The notes beneath the pieces are model-generated. The model had not been told where the DNA came from. It saw nothing but the letters and a program-made list of their open reading frames with translations, and did not search any database. 64,000 bases of DNA, taken from JBJHBP01 sp050485685. GTDB taxonomy: Bacteria > Pseudomonadota > Gammaproteobacteria > Steroidobacterales > Rariloculaceae. Below are positions 12,656-21,619 of this stretch, one piece after another (position 1 is the stretch's first letter; every line of letters begins with the position of its first letter). Made by a program: the position numbers and the translations under genes. The stretch is taken from contig JBJHBW010000007.1 in assembly GCA_050485685.1 (NCBI GenBank), positions 58,096-122,095 on the forward strand. The letters run 5' to 3'.

Positions 12656-13289
12656 GACTTCCGCCGCAGGTGCCGTTCTCGCCTGCGCCAGAAACCGACT
12701 GAGCTTTGCCGTACTCGCCTGTGTGCTGTTGTGCGCACGCATGGTCGCCGCGTCCGCCGAGACACCGGACCTTCAGTGGCTGGATCGGGACGTGCTGGAT
12801 CGTGGCGAGCTGCAGATCGAGACGGACAGCGAAGGTCCGCTTGGCCGCGTCACCGCCCGGGTGGCACTGACCATCAACGCTCCGCCCGAAACCATCTGGG
12901 ATGTACTCACTGCCTGCGAGATCGCACCGGAATATGTGCCCAACGTGATCAGCTGCGAGCTGCTGGAGACCATCGATGAGGGGCGCGCGCAGATATTCGT
13001 GCAATCAATCCGAGCCGTGTTCTTTCTGCCACGGTTCGAGCACGTCTTTCGTCTGGACTATCAGCCCTACGAGCGCATGGACGTCACCCGTATCAGCGGA
13101 CCGCTGGGCGACCTGCAGGGATTCTGGCTGCTGGTGCCGCAGCCGGACGGGGCAATTCTGCTGGTGCATCAGCTGGAGCTGGATCCCGGCACGCCGATCC
13201 CGCGCTTCATGGTGCGCGGGCGCCTGCGCCGCGACCTACCGCGCGCGCTGGAAGCGCTGCGCGAGCGCTCTGAAGCACAGCACCGCTGA
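12639..13289 (+). CDS. Exported SRPBCC (START/polyketide-cyclase fold) protein
   Basis: SRPBCC domains form a deep hydrophobic pocket that binds lipids or other apolar ligands. After a basic N-terminus a hydrophobic segment at about residues 20-40 (LSFAVLACVLLCARMVAASA) looks like a signal peptide or anchor. The domain then runs to the end, with VALTINAPPETIWDVLTACE and EYVPNVISCELLE typical of the polyketide cyclase/dehydrase branch. The gene overlaps the FAH gene by 17 nt and converges on ttcA after 12 nt. Export makes lipid handling at the envelope plausible, but this is inference. Confidence 0.72.
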   Translation: MKRLTETSAAGAVLACARNRLSFAVLACVLLCARMVAASAETPDLQWLDRDVLDRGELQIETDSEGPLGRVTARVALTINAPPETIWDVLTACEIAPEYVPNVISCELLETIDEGRAQIFVQSIRAVFFLPRFEHVFRLDYQPYERMDVTRISGPLGDLQGFWLLVPQPDGAILLVHQLELDPGTPIPRFMVRGRLRRDLPRALEALRERSEAQHR

Positions 13290-13301
13290 CGGCGGATTGC
13301 G

Positions 13302-14192
13302 TCAGAAGCTGGCGTCGACTTCGTCCGACTCCGGTGCCAGCCGTTGCAGGGACACGAAATCGAACAGCGCGCCATCGGCCAGGTGTGACGGGGTGACGTG
13401 CTGCAGCGCACGAAAAATCCGATCCGTCCGGCCCGGATCCTCGCGCTCCCAGTCGGCAAGCATCGCCTTGATCTTCTGCCGCTGCAGGTTTTCCTGCGAG
13501 CCGCAAAGGTTGCACGGAATGATGGGGAAATTCCGCATCGCGGCGTAGCGCGCGATATCTGCCTCGGCACAGTAGGCCAGCGGGCGGACGAGCACATGGC
13601 GACCGTCGTCACTGAGCAGTTTCGGCGGCATGGCCTTCAATCGGCCGCCGTTGAACAGGTTCAGGAACAGCGTCTCGACGATATCGTCCCTGTGGTGGCC
13701 GAGCGCGATACGCGTCGCGCCCAGCTCGTCGGCAACGCGGTACAGAATGCCGCGTCGCAAACGGGAACACAGGCCGCACATAGTCTTGCCGTCCGGAATC
13801 ACCCGGGTCACGATCGAGTAGGTATCTTCCTCGACGATGCGATAGGGCACCTGCAGACCGTCGAGGTACTGCGGCAACACCTCGGGCGGAAAGCCGGGCT
13901 GTTTCTGGTCCAGATTCACCGCAACCAGTTCGAACTGCACAGGCGCACGCCGCTGCAGGCTGAGCAGCATGTCCAGCAGTGTGTAGGAGTCCTTGCCACC
14001 GGACAGGCACACCATCACCCGATCGCCGTCTTCTATCATCCGGTAATCGCTGATGGCACGGCCGACCTGTCCACGCAGGGCCGCTTCCAGCTTTTTCGAC
14101 CGGGCCGAGCGCGGACGGCCCAGCGCTTCCAGCGGCACGGCGATCTCCTGCGCTTCGGCAGCTGCCGAGGCCTGTAACTCCACTACCTGCAC
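13302..14192 (-). CDS. ttcA: tRNA 2-thiocytidine(32) synthetase TtcA
   Basis: TtcA is an ATP-dependent, iron-sulfur-containing enzyme that thiolates C32 in certain tRNAs. The PP-loop SGGKDSYTLLDML is clear, and the cluster cysteines appear as TMCGLCSRLRRG and IPCNLCGSQENLQRQK. The frame is open further upstream to 14282, but a GGAGAG Shine-Dalgarno sequence lies 6 nt before GTG 14192, and an intrinsic terminator occupies 14205-14237. A start at 14192 (296 residues, close to the E. coli length) is therefore preferred. It converges with the SRPBCC gene. Confidence 0.95.
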   Translation of the reverse strand: MQVVELQASAAAEAQEIAVPLEALGRPRSARSKKLEAALRGQVGRAISDYRMIEDGDRVMVCLSGGKDSYTLLDMLLSLQRRAPVQFELVAVNLDQKQPGFPPEVLPQYLDGLQVPYRIVEEDTYSIVTRVIPDGKTMCGLCSRLRRGILYRVADELGATRIALGHHRDDIVETLFLNLFNGGRLKAMPPKLLSDDGRHVLVRPLAYCAEADIARYAAMRNFPIIPCNLCGSQENLQRQKIKAMLADWEREDPGRTDRIFRALQHVTPSHLADGALFDFVSLQRLAPESDEVDASF

Positions 14193-14204
14193 GCTGCTCT
14201 CTCC

Positions 14205-14237
14205 GAAAAATGAAGCGGCCCGTACAGGACGGGCCGC
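14205..14237 (-). terminator. Intrinsic terminator after the peroxiredoxin gene
   Basis: On the minus strand a perfect 9-bp stem GCGGCCCGT/ACGGGCCGC with a 5-nt loop is followed by TTCATTTTT. It ends transcription from the peroxiredoxin gene just before the ttcA Shine-Dalgarno sequence, which also argues for the downstream ttcA start. Confidence 0.85.
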
Positions 14238-14278
14238 AATACTCGATAAGCCGGGCGGAAAGACCGCGCCGGCCGGTG

Positions 14279-14797
14279 TCACATCAGGCGCCGCAGGTCG
14301 GCAAGCACCTCGGTGGCGTGTGTCTCGGGATCCACTCGTTCGTAGTGCCTGGCGATGCGACCGTCCGGGGCAATCAGGAAGGTCTGGCGACTTGCAACCT
14401 CCATATTGCCGAAACGGGTCAGGACGCCATAACGACCCGCAACCTCGGCTTGCGCATCGGACAGCAGCGGGAACGGCAGGGAGTACTTTTCCGCGAACTC
14501 CGCCTGTGACGCCACATCGTCAAGGCTCACACCGACGATTGCGGCGCCCAGCGCCTCGTAGGCGAAAATGTTGTCGCGAAACTCACACGCTTCGGTCGTG
14601 CATCCGGGCGTATCCGCCTTCGGATAGAAATACAGCACCAGCCAGCGGCCACTGTAATCGTCCAGCGCATGCCACTCGTTGTTCTGATCCTGAAGCCGGA
14701 ATGCGGGCGCCTGCTCACCTTCCTTCGGCGTTGCGAATGCGGCCGCAGCAATCGCCGCCGCGGCAATCGCGGTCACGGTAGCGAGGACGGTTCTCAT
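14279..14797 (-). CDS. Exported PrxQ/Bcp-type peroxiredoxin
   Basis: This family reduces hydrogen peroxide and organic peroxides through a peroxidatic cysteine. The active site is DTPGCTTEACEF, with the peroxidatic and resolving cysteines five positions apart, as in atypical 2-Cys PrxQ. The N-terminus (MRTVLATVTAIAAAAIAAAAFA) is a clear signal peptide, so the enzyme probably works in the periplasm, unlike cytosolic E. coli Bcp. ATG 14797 is chosen because AAGGGG lies about 8 nt upstream and the signal peptide begins there. The gene is divergent from the sensor kinase at 15006 and followed by an intrinsic terminator. Confidence 0.92.
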   Translation of the reverse strand: MRTVLATVTAIAAAAIAAAAFATPKEGEQAPAFRLQDQNNEWHALDDYSGRWLVLYFYPKADTPGCTTEACEFRDNIFAYEALGAAIVGVSLDDVASQAEFAEKYSLPFPLLSDAQAEVAGRYGVLTRFGNMEVASRQTFLIAPDGRIARHYERVDPETHATEVLADLRRLM

Positions 14798-15005
14798 GGA
14801 AATTCCCCTTGATGGATTCAATACCTTGAGCCCTGACGCAGACCCTGACGGCTGCCCGGGGCAAACCAGCTCGTGCGCGAGCCGTCAGATCATAGCCCAA
14901 AGGCCGTCCCAGTGGCAGCGCCGGCACCGGGACGCCCCTGACCCGCTCTGTGACCCCCTTCACTGAACCGAACCGCCGAAATCCCTAGGGTTGGCAGGTC
15001 TCAGA

Positions 15006-16910
15006 ATGGACTACAACGCGATGAACCGTTCCATTGCTGCAATTTTTCTGGCGGCAGGCGCAATGGCGTTGCTGATCATGCTTATCGTTCAGTCGCGCGG
15101 CATCCCGATGGAACAGCACGTGGCCCACAACGCCGCGCTGCTTGAGCTGGAACGTATTGCCGAGGATCACGCCAGTCTGATCGCGACGCTGGAGGCCGCA
15201 TGGGCTGGCCGCCAGCCGGCAGGCGACAGCTCCCGGGTACTGCGCGAACGCCTGGCCGAAGCGCCGGACAGACTGGCGCGACAGCTGCCACAGTTCCGCG
15301 CCGCCGGCAGCCAGCAGGACCAGGTACAGAACAGCCTGGGCAATCTCGCCTCCGCGCTTGCCCAGACTGTGCAGCAGGCGTCCGAGCTGGCCATCGAACA
15401 GGACCGGTTCGCGCAGCACCTGACGGAAGTACGCAGCGGCGGACCGCTGCTCGTGCAGCGCATGCGCGACATTCGCCTTGATGGCGCGGCCGCAGACACA
15501 TTCGCCCTTGTGGCCGGCACACTTGAATATGCTGCCGGACCGGCCCTGACGCCACCGGCGGACCTCCGCCAGCTGATCGTGTCCCTGCAACGCGATCCGC
15601 GAGTAGACGCGAACATGCCCGCCGACCTGCAGAATCTGCGCCGCGACATCGAGCAACTGTTCACCTCCAAGCCGCAGATCCACAACCGCATGCAGCAACT
15701 GGCCGCCATTCCGGTACCGCAGCGCACAGCCGCCGTTCGCCAGGCCGCGCAGACATTGTATGCCGGGGCCGCCGCGCGCACGGATCAGGCACGTACGGTG
15801 CTGTCCGTATATGCCGTCCTGTTGCTGGCCGTAGCTGCAATCGCAGGCTGGCGCCTGCACCAGAGTTACCGCGAACTCAACCAGACCAACGGTGAACTGG
15901 CGGAACTCAACGACACCCTGGAAGGGCGCGTGGCCGAACGTACCCGGGAACTTCAGGATGCGCTGCGCAACCTGCAGGAGTCACAGGTGCAGCTGGTACA
16001 GGCCGAAAAAATGTCGTCACTGGGTCAGCTTGTGGCAGGCATCAGCCACGAGATCAACACACCGCTGCTGTACCTGGCCAACAACGCCGAATTGATCCAG
16101 GAGAGGCTTGACCAGGCGTCGGACTTCGTGAATCGTTGTGAGCGGGCGTTGAACATCCGCCGCGAGCAGTTTGCTGACCGCTCCCAGTATCAGGGACAGT
16201 TCGTCGCAGAGCTCAAGGCGCTGAAGAGGTATCTGCAGGGCGAGGACCTCGTCGCGAGCATGGAGGAAGCCGGGCAGCTGTCAAGGGACAGCATGGAAGG
16301 TCTGGCACAACTGACCGAAATCGCTCAGAGCCTGAAGGATTTCAGTCGCCTGGATCGGGCCCCGGTGGCGAGCTTTGATATCAACGCCGGGCTGGAAAAG
16401 ACGCTTCTGATCGCCAATAACGTGATCAAGCACAAGGCAGCAGTGCACAGGAATTTCGGCGACCTGCCGCTGGTGCAGTGCGCGCCTTCGCAGATCAATC
16501 AGGTATTTCTGAACCTCGTGACCAACGCGGCACAGGCCATAGAGGATCAGGGCGAGATCGTGATCACGACGTCGTTGCATGGCTCCGACCATGTCGCCAT
16601 TGCCATCGCCGATACCGGCTGCGGCATACCGGAGGAGAACCTGCAGCGCATTCGCGACCCGTTCTTCACCACCAAGGAAGTCGGTTCAGGCACGGGTCTG
16701 GGGCTGTCCATCGTCGATGAGATCATTCGCAATCACCACGGCCGGCTGCTCATAGACTCGGAGCCCGGCAAGGGGTCGGTGTTCACGGTCATTCTCCCTG
16801 TCGCCGGCGCCGGCATCGGCGCCGCGGAGCGGGAACAGCTGCAGGAAACCGATGTCGACCTGCTGCTGGATGAAGATCACGCGTCTGCGCCGTTGAGTGC
16901 GGCCGGCTGA
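15006..16910 (+). CDS. Membrane sensor histidine kinase with DAHL-type periplasmic domain
   Basis: The protein (about 634 residues) has a transmembrane segment at about 8-28, then about 235 mainly helical, Ala/Gln/Leu-rich residues resembling the double all-helical ligand-binding (DAHL) domain, and a second transmembrane segment at about 264-283. A coiled coil follows (NGELAELNDTLEGRVAERTREL). The kinase core has the H-box SHEINTP (His near residue 347), the N-box NQVFLNLVTNAAQAI and the G-boxes DTGCGIP and GSGTGLGLSIV. All kinase motifs are intact. The regulator gene starts 5 nt downstream, so the two form a cognate pair. ATG 15006 is preferred over TTG 14991; ATG 15021 is also possible. The ligand is unknown. 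Confidence 0.88.
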   Translation: MDYNAMNRSIAAIFLAAGAMALLIMLIVQSRGIPMEQHVAHNAALLELERIAEDHASLIATLEAAWAGRQPAGDSSRVLRERLAEAPDRLARQLPQFRAAGSQQDQVQNSLGNLASALAQTVQQASELAIEQDRFAQHLTEVRSGGPLLVQRMRDIRLDGAAADTFALVAGTLEYAAGPALTPPADLRQLIVSLQRDPRVDANMPADLQNLRRDIEQLFTSKPQIHNRMQQLAAIPVPQRTAAVRQAAQTLYAGAAARTDQARTVLSVYAVLLLAVAAIAGWRLHQSYRELNQTNGELAELNDTLEGRVAERTRELQDALRNLQESQVQLVQAEKMSSLGQLVAGISHEINTPLLYLANNAELIQERLDQASDFVNRCERALNIRREQFADRSQYQGQFVAELKALKRYLQGEDLVASMEEAGQLSRDSMEGLAQLTEIAQSLKDFSRLDRAPVASFDINAGLEKTLLIANNVIKHKAAVHRNFGDLPLVQCAPSQINQVFLNLVTNAAQAIEDQGEIVITTSLHGSDHVAIAIADTGCGIPEENLQRIRDPFFTTKEVGSGTGLGLSIVDEIIRNHHGRLLIDSEPGKGSVFTVILPVAGAGIGAAEREQLQETDVDLLLDEDHASAPLSAAG

Positions 16911-16915
16911 TCGTC

Positions 16916-18073
16916 ATGCTCGAATCGGCCCGACAACCGTCCACCCCGGCCGAGCGCGCCAGTCTGCTGTTCGTGGACGACGAGGAGCGCGTGCTGAATT
17001 CCATGCGCATCATGTTCCGCCGTCGTTATGACCTGCATACTGCTTCCGATGGCGCCGAAGCGCTGCGCATCATCCGCGAACGCGACATAGACGTGATCGT
17101 CGCCGACCACCGTATGCCACGCATGACCGGCGTGGAAGTGCTGTCAGCCGTGCGCCAGGCCTCGCCGCGCACGGTGCGCATACTGCTGACAGGCTATGCG
17201 GACCTGGATGCGGTGGAAACCTCGATCAACGAGGGGGAAGTCTTCCGTTTCCTGACCAAACCCTGCGCACCGCAACAGTTACGGGAGACGATTGCGTTGG
17301 CATCCAGGCTTGCCCGGGAAGACGCAATCCGCCCGGAAGCAGACCCCGAGGCCGTTGACCGGCTGCTCAGCGAATCTGCGCCGGAGCCGCCCACGAACGA
17401 CCATGGTGCCGGCACGGAGATCGTCATGGAGGGGGAGCAGGTGACCGAACTGCACCCTGCATCCCCCACGCTGACAACCCATGGTGCCAGCCAGGACCAC
17501 GACTTTACCGCGACTGCGGTGATAGCCCGGCCTACTGAGGCCGGGACCACCGTGAATGCGGCAACCCCGACACGTCGCCTCGCACAGGGGCTGGGTGTCA
17601 TTGTCTTTTCTACCGACGACCATGTCATCAACACGATTCATCAGGCCGTGCGCAGCCGCCTGCCGGTCTACCGGGCCACCAATATCGTTCAGGTCGTCAA
17701 ATGTCTGGCCGAGCACAAGGCGGGCGTACTGGTGACCGACATCTCACTGGACCGCGCCACGATCCAGACCATGATGGCCCGGCTCAAGCAGCATCTGCCT
17801 GAACTGGTAACGATCGCCATCGCAGAACACCGCGATGTACAGGACATGGTCTGGCTGATCAATCACGGACAGATTTTCCGTTTCCTGCGCAAGCCTCTGT
17901 CACCGGGCCGCTGTGCCGTCAGTCTGCAGGCTGCACTGCAACACCACCGAGCCCTGCTGAAGAACCCTGCGCTCGCAAAGCGACACGAAGTCGACGAGAC
18001 CGAGGATTCGGGGCTGATGGATGATCTGCTCACCAGACTGCGAAATCTCAGACGTCTGTGGACATCCCGATGA
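16916..18073 (+). CDS. Response regulator with two receiver domains and no output domain
   Basis: The 385-residue product has a complete receiver at about residues 15-135: acidic VDDEE, phospho-acceptor Asp near 64 (VADHRMP), Thr in LLTGYAD and Lys in FLTKPC. A linker of about 85 residues, rich in Pro, Ala and Thr, follows. The second receiver-like domain (about 220-350) keeps FSTDDHV, an Asp near 275 (VTDISLD) and FLRKPLSP, but replaces the switch Thr region with AIAEHRD. No DNA-binding, GGDEF, EAL or HD-GYP domain is present. It directly follows the kinase, and its TGA overlaps the ATG of the TonB-domain gene. Confidence 0.87.
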   Translation: MLESARQPSTPAERASLLFVDDEERVLNSMRIMFRRRYDLHTASDGAEALRIIRERDIDVIVADHRMPRMTGVEVLSAVRQASPRTVRILLTGYADLDAVETSINEGEVFRFLTKPCAPQQLRETIALASRLAREDAIRPEADPEAVDRLLSESAPEPPTNDHGAGTEIVMEGEQVTELHPASPTLTTHGASQDHDFTATAVIARPTEAGTTVNAATPTRRLAQGLGVIVFSTDDHVINTIHQAVRSRLPVYRATNIVQVVKCLAEHKAGVLVTDISLDRATIQTMMARLKQHLPELVTIAIAEHRDVQDMVWLINHGQIFRFLRKPLSPGRCAVSLQAALQHHRALLKNPALAKRHEVDETEDSGLMDDLLTRLRNLRRLWTSR

Positions 18074-19347
18074 AAGGCGGCAATCGCAATCGACCTGACA
18101 ACCAGGGTGACATCCTGTTGTGGTCCGGTGGCGTGGTGCTGACGCTGGTCGCGGTTGCCTGGCTGCTGGTCGCAAGGCCGTGGGCACCCGCGCCAGCCTG
18201 GAACGCGGACCCGGACGCATCGGCCGGGCCGCAGCCCCCGTCTGCTGCCAATGGCGGTGCCGTTGGCGCAGGGCGTACCGTTGCTGACGATGACGTCGGA
18301 AATCCGCTGCGCATGGCTGAACTGGCATACGACGCAGGGATGCTGCTGGAGCCCGAGAATTACAGCGCGTGGGCGCTGTACCAGCGCGCTCTGCAGCAGG
18401 ATCCGGACAACCCGCTCGCACTGGCCGGATTGACACGGGTCGCTGACGACCTGGTTACGCGCGGGCGAATCGCCGGAGAACAGGGCCGCTTTGACGATGC
18501 ACAGCTCATGATCAGTCGCGTACTGGCGATACTGCCGGAACACGGCGGGGCACAGTCACTGGAGTTAATGGTAGAGACTGCCCGGGCGCGTGAACTGGCC
18601 GCACGTGAACGCGACGAATCGCGGCCGCCAGAGCCATTCCAGCCGACGATCGCCGCCACAGCCACGCCGCCGGATATCAACGGCATATCGGACGCTGACC
18701 AGGACGGCGGACCCGAACAGCCGACACCGGAAACCGCGGATGCTACAGCGGCAATCGAACAGATGGTCGCCGAATTCACCGCGGCGCTGGCAGACAACCG
18801 TCTGCTGGCACCCCAGGATGGAAGTGCCCGATTTCATCACGCCCGACTGATTGTCAGTGCCCCGCTGGATGAGCGCACCCGGGAAGCCGGTGTACGTCTG
18901 TTTCAGGCGCTGATGCAGCGCGCCAGCGAGGCCGCATCGCTGCTGGACGCCGACGCCGCGAACCTTTGGCTGGACGAAGCCGATCAGCTTGGCGTCGATG
19001 CGCAGGCCGTCAGTGCGCTTCGCGAGGAACTGACGGAACGGCTGGTCGCTGCCGAATCCGCACGGCCGTTTCCGGTATCCAGCCTCAACCTGCTCAGCTA
19101 TTCCGCGCCGACGTATCCGTCCCGCGCCCTGGAGCGGAGGATAGAGGGCTGGGTCGATCTGGAATTTACCGTGGACCAGCAAGGGCGGCCGGGAGAGGTC
19201 GTTATCACGGACAGCTCTCACGATGCCTACTTCCGCCATGAGGCGGTGCGGGCTGTTGAACAGTGGAGGTTCGAGCCACGCGAATTCATGGGCCGCCGCA
19301 TCTCACAGCGCAGCTACACCCGCGTGCGCTTCGTTCTCGAAAACTGA
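18070..19347 (+). CDS. Membrane-anchored TonB C-terminal domain protein with helical repeat region
   Basis: The product (425 residues from ATG 18070) has a short cytoplasmic N-terminus, one transmembrane segment at about 15-36, a TPR-like region at about 80-175 (ALYQRALQQDPDNPLALAGL), an acidic/proline-rich linker, and a TonB C-terminal domain at about 340-425 (SAPTYPSRALERRIEGWVDLEF-like start and AVEQWRFEPREF). TonB proteins transmit energy from ExbB/ExbD to outer-membrane receptors, but neither ExbBD nor a receptor gene lies nearby. The ATGA overlap with the regulator gene suggests translational coupling. The longer frame from GTG 18058 is less likely. Confidence 0.82.
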   Translation: MKGGNRNRPDNQGDILLWSGGVVLTLVAVAWLLVARPWAPAPAWNADPDASAGPQPPSAANGGAVGAGRTVADDDVGNPLRMAELAYDAGMLLEPENYSAWALYQRALQQDPDNPLALAGLTRVADDLVTRGRIAGEQGRFDDAQLMISRVLAILPEHGGAQSLELMVETARARELAARERDESRPPEPFQPTIAATATPPDINGISDADQDGGPEQPTPETADATAAIEQMVAEFTAALADNRLLAPQDGSARFHHARLIVSAPLDERTREAGVRLFQALMQRASEAASLLDADAANLWLDEADQLGVDAQAVSALREELTERLVAAESARPFPVSSLNLLSYSAPTYPSRALERRIEGWVDLEFTVDQQGRPGEVVITDSSHDAYFRHEAVRAVEQWRFEPREFMGRRISQRSYTRVRFVLEN

Positions 19348-19492
19348 GCAGGCCCGAGCGAGGAACCGGCGGCAAACCGGCCGCCGACGGATCCGCCTTG
19401 CACGCATCCCACGCTCACGCACGCTGCTAGCGGCAACCCGCTTCTGCGGTAAGATAACCGCCATATTCGGGCAGATACTGGCGGGGCTCGTG

Positions 19493-20380
19493 ATGAAACC
19501 CAACCGTTTCCTGACAGGGCGAACCGGCGTAACTCAATTGGCACCAGAGCGACTGCGGGCAACCGCCGCCGCAGCCACGGTTCTGGCAATCGCCCTCACT
19601 GCCGGGACGGCACTCGCGCAACCGTCCAGTGAGAACGGCACGACGCTGGCACCGGTCATAGAAGTTCATCCGGCCTACCCGGAGGAAGCAGCGGCTGGCG
19701 GATTGACCGGTCAGGTCACCCTTTCCATGACCGTCACAGGTGACGGCACCGTGGAAGCGCCGCGCGTCACCGCATCGCAGCCGGCGGGCGTGTTTGATCG
19801 ATCCGCACTCGACGCCGTCAGCCGCTGGCGGTATCCGGCAGACCCGGACCGCGCCAACCAGGACGTCTCGGTCACACTGCATTTCCAGCCGCCAGGTGCG
19901 GACGCCCGGCCCGCGTTGCCGCGCGCGCTTGCTCAGTCACGGCCGGCCACCGGCCCTCGCAACCAGTGCGTGCGTGAAGGGGCGACATACAACTATGGCG
20001 ACTCCATCGAACTTGAACTGATGAGCGCCTGCGGTGAACCGCTGCTGGTCTTCAGCTGCGCACAGGGCACCGGACGCCACGTAGGCCGCTGGGTCTGCAT
20101 GGATGGCGAGAGTCTGCGTACGCTTCTGGTTCCACCCGGCGACGAACGTGTAGGCACTTCGGTGCCGGTTGCCCTGCTTGAAAGCGACATCGCCTTCTCC
20201 CATCGGGATACGTTTCAGGTGACACGCGCACCGAACAGTCAGTACTGGTGGGTTGCCTGCCTGACTGAGGACCAGGAGTGCCGCGGCGTCGCCAGAACGT
20301 GGGCGCGCTCGGTCAACCTGCAGCCGGCTCGCGTGAATCCGCAACATCGCACCGCGATCGCACTGGCGCGTTCGCACTGA
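19493..20380 (+). CDS. Exported protein with a TonB-like domain
   Basis: The 295-residue product carries a signal peptide (about residues 23-42, ATAAAATVLAIALTAGTALAQ), then a TonB C-terminal-like domain at about 50-130 (VIEVHPAYPEEAAAGGLTGQVTL and ALDAVSRWRYPADPD), then a Cys-containing C-terminal half that I do not recognise (CGEPLLVFSCAQGTG, WWVACLTEDQEC). Six or more cysteines there suggest disulfides. It lies 145 nt after the first TonB-domain gene and could be co-transcribed. It has no membrane anchor beyond the signal peptide, so classical TonB function is doubtful. The start at ATG 19493 is set by the signal peptide. Confidence 0.75.
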   Translation: MKPNRFLTGRTGVTQLAPERLRATAAAATVLAIALTAGTALAQPSSENGTTLAPVIEVHPAYPEEAAAGGLTGQVTLSMTVTGDGTVEAPRVTASQPAGVFDRSALDAVSRWRYPADPDRANQDVSVTLHFQPPGADARPALPRALAQSRPATGPRNQCVREGATYNYGDSIELELMSACGEPLLVFSCAQGTGRHVGRWVCMDGESLRTLLVPPGDERVGTSVPVALLESDIAFSHRDTFQVTRAPNSQYWWVACLTEDQECRGVARTWARSVNLQPARVNPQHRTAIALARSH

Positions 20381-20402
20381 CACGTCAATTGAAGGGACTC
20401 AC

Positions 20403-20663
20403 GTGCCAAGACAAGCCCTGCGCCAACATCTGGATCAACTGCGCCGTGAACTTGCCGCCCAGGAAAAGCTGGACGGCCGTACCCGCGATCTGCTTTCGCA
20501 GCTCGCCAGTGACGTCGAGGACATCGCCGAAGACCGCGAAGAAAAACCGCATTCACCGCGCGAACGCCTGGAAGCAGCGGCTACCGATTTCGAAGCTGAA
20601 CATCCGACACTTGCACGCATTTTGCGTGAAGTGGGCGACACACTGGCCAAACTGGGCGTCTGA
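20403..20663 (+). CDS. DUF4404 family small protein
   Basis: This 86-residue, highly charged and mostly helical protein (LRQHLDQLRRELAAQEKLD, and HPTLARILREVGDTLAKLGV at the end) matches the layout of DUF4404 proteins, whose function is not established. The start is GTG 20403 with an AAGGGA Shine-Dalgarno sequence 6 nt upstream. It lies 22 nt after the exported TonB-like gene and 32 nt before oxyR, so it may belong to either transcript. No signal peptide or membrane segment is present. Confidence 0.75.
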   Translation: MPRQALRQHLDQLRRELAAQEKLDGRTRDLLSQLASDVEDIAEDREEKPHSPRERLEAAATDFEAEHPTLARILREVGDTLAKLGV

Positions 20664-20695
20664 GCGGCGACGAAGTCCGTGACCGGCTGGCGGAC

Positions 20696-21616
20696 ATGAG
20701 CGCATTGCAATCACGCCTGCCCACCGTCAAGCAGCTGCGCTACTTCGTCGCGCTCGCGGAAGAGAAACACTTCGGCCGCGCCGCGGCCCAGTGCTTCGTT
20801 TCACAGTCGGCATTCAGTGTCGCAATCCGCGAACTGGAGACGCTGCTGGGCGCCGATCTCGTTGACCGGACCAACCGCCAGGTGACCATCACCGCCACCG
20901 GCAAGGAGGTCGCCACGCTGGCGCGACTTTGCCTGCAGGATCTTGGCGCACTGGTCGAAGCCGCGCGCGGGCGCTCGCAGCCGCTGCAGGGACCATTGCA
21001 TCTGGGTGTTATCCCGACCGTGGCGCCTTTTCTGCTGCCCAGGGTGCTGCCCCCTCTGCGCGCAGCCTATCCGCAACTGCAGCTTTTCCTGCACGAAGAC
21101 GTGACGCAGCGTCTGTACGACAGGCTGATGGATGGTGCGCTGGACATCGCGCTGCTGGCATTGCCTTACGATCTGACCGGCGTTGAGACGATGGAGCTGT
21201 TCACGGACCGGTTTCTGCTTGCAGCCCGCGAAGGCACTGGCCTGGTGGATCCGCAGCATTACCGCTTCAACCGGCTCAATGCTGGCAGCGTTCTGCTGCT
21301 GCGCGAAGGGCATTGCCTGCGCGACCATGCAATAGAAGCCTGTCGCATACGCGACACGCAGAAAGTCAGCCGTTTCTCGGCGACCAGCCTGCTCACTCTG
21401 ATAGAGATGGTCGATGCCGATCTGGGCATCACCTTTCTGCCGGAGATGGCAGTCGGCTCCGCGTTACTGCAGCGCACACGAGTCAGGACCTGGCCCCTGG
21501 ACGAGAAGAGCTACCGTCACATCGGCCTGGTGTGGCGTCGCGGAAGTGCGCGCGCGAAGGAATTTCGCACGCTGGGCGAGTTCATTGCCAGCCATCGCGA
21601 CGGCAACGGCAAGTAG
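20696..21616 (+). CDS. oxyR: LysR-family peroxide regulator OxyR
   Basis: OxyR senses hydrogen peroxide through an intramolecular disulfide and activates peroxide-defence genes. The 306-residue product has the LysR helix-turn-helix at about residues 10-68 (LRYFVALAEEKHFGRAAAQC). In the effector domain it has GHCLRDHAIEAC, with cysteines at about 207 and 216, the same spacing and context as E. coli Cys199 and Cys208. That makes OxyR more likely than a generic LysR protein. Its stop is 3 nt from the stop of the convergent pirin gene. No katG or ahpC is in the window, but a peroxiredoxin lies 6 kb away. Confidence 0.92.
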   Translation: MSALQSRLPTVKQLRYFVALAEEKHFGRAAAQCFVSQSAFSVAIRELETLLGADLVDRTNRQVTITATGKEVATLARLCLQDLGALVEAARGRSQPLQGPLHLGVIPTVAPFLLPRVLPPLRAAYPQLQLFLHEDVTQRLYDRLMDGALDIALLALPYDLTGVETMELFTDRFLLAAREGTGLVDPQHYRFNRLNAGSVLLLREGHCLRDHAIEACRIRDTQKVSRFSATSLLTLIEMVDADLGITFLPEMAVGSALLQRTRVRTWPLDEKSYRHIGLVWRRGSARAKEFRTLGEFIASHRDGNGK

Positions 21617-21619
21617 CAT

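Noticed and set aside
14193..14282. N-terminal extension of TtcA to GTG 14282
   Set aside because: An intrinsic terminator lies inside the extension and a better Shine-Dalgarno sequence precedes GTG 14192.
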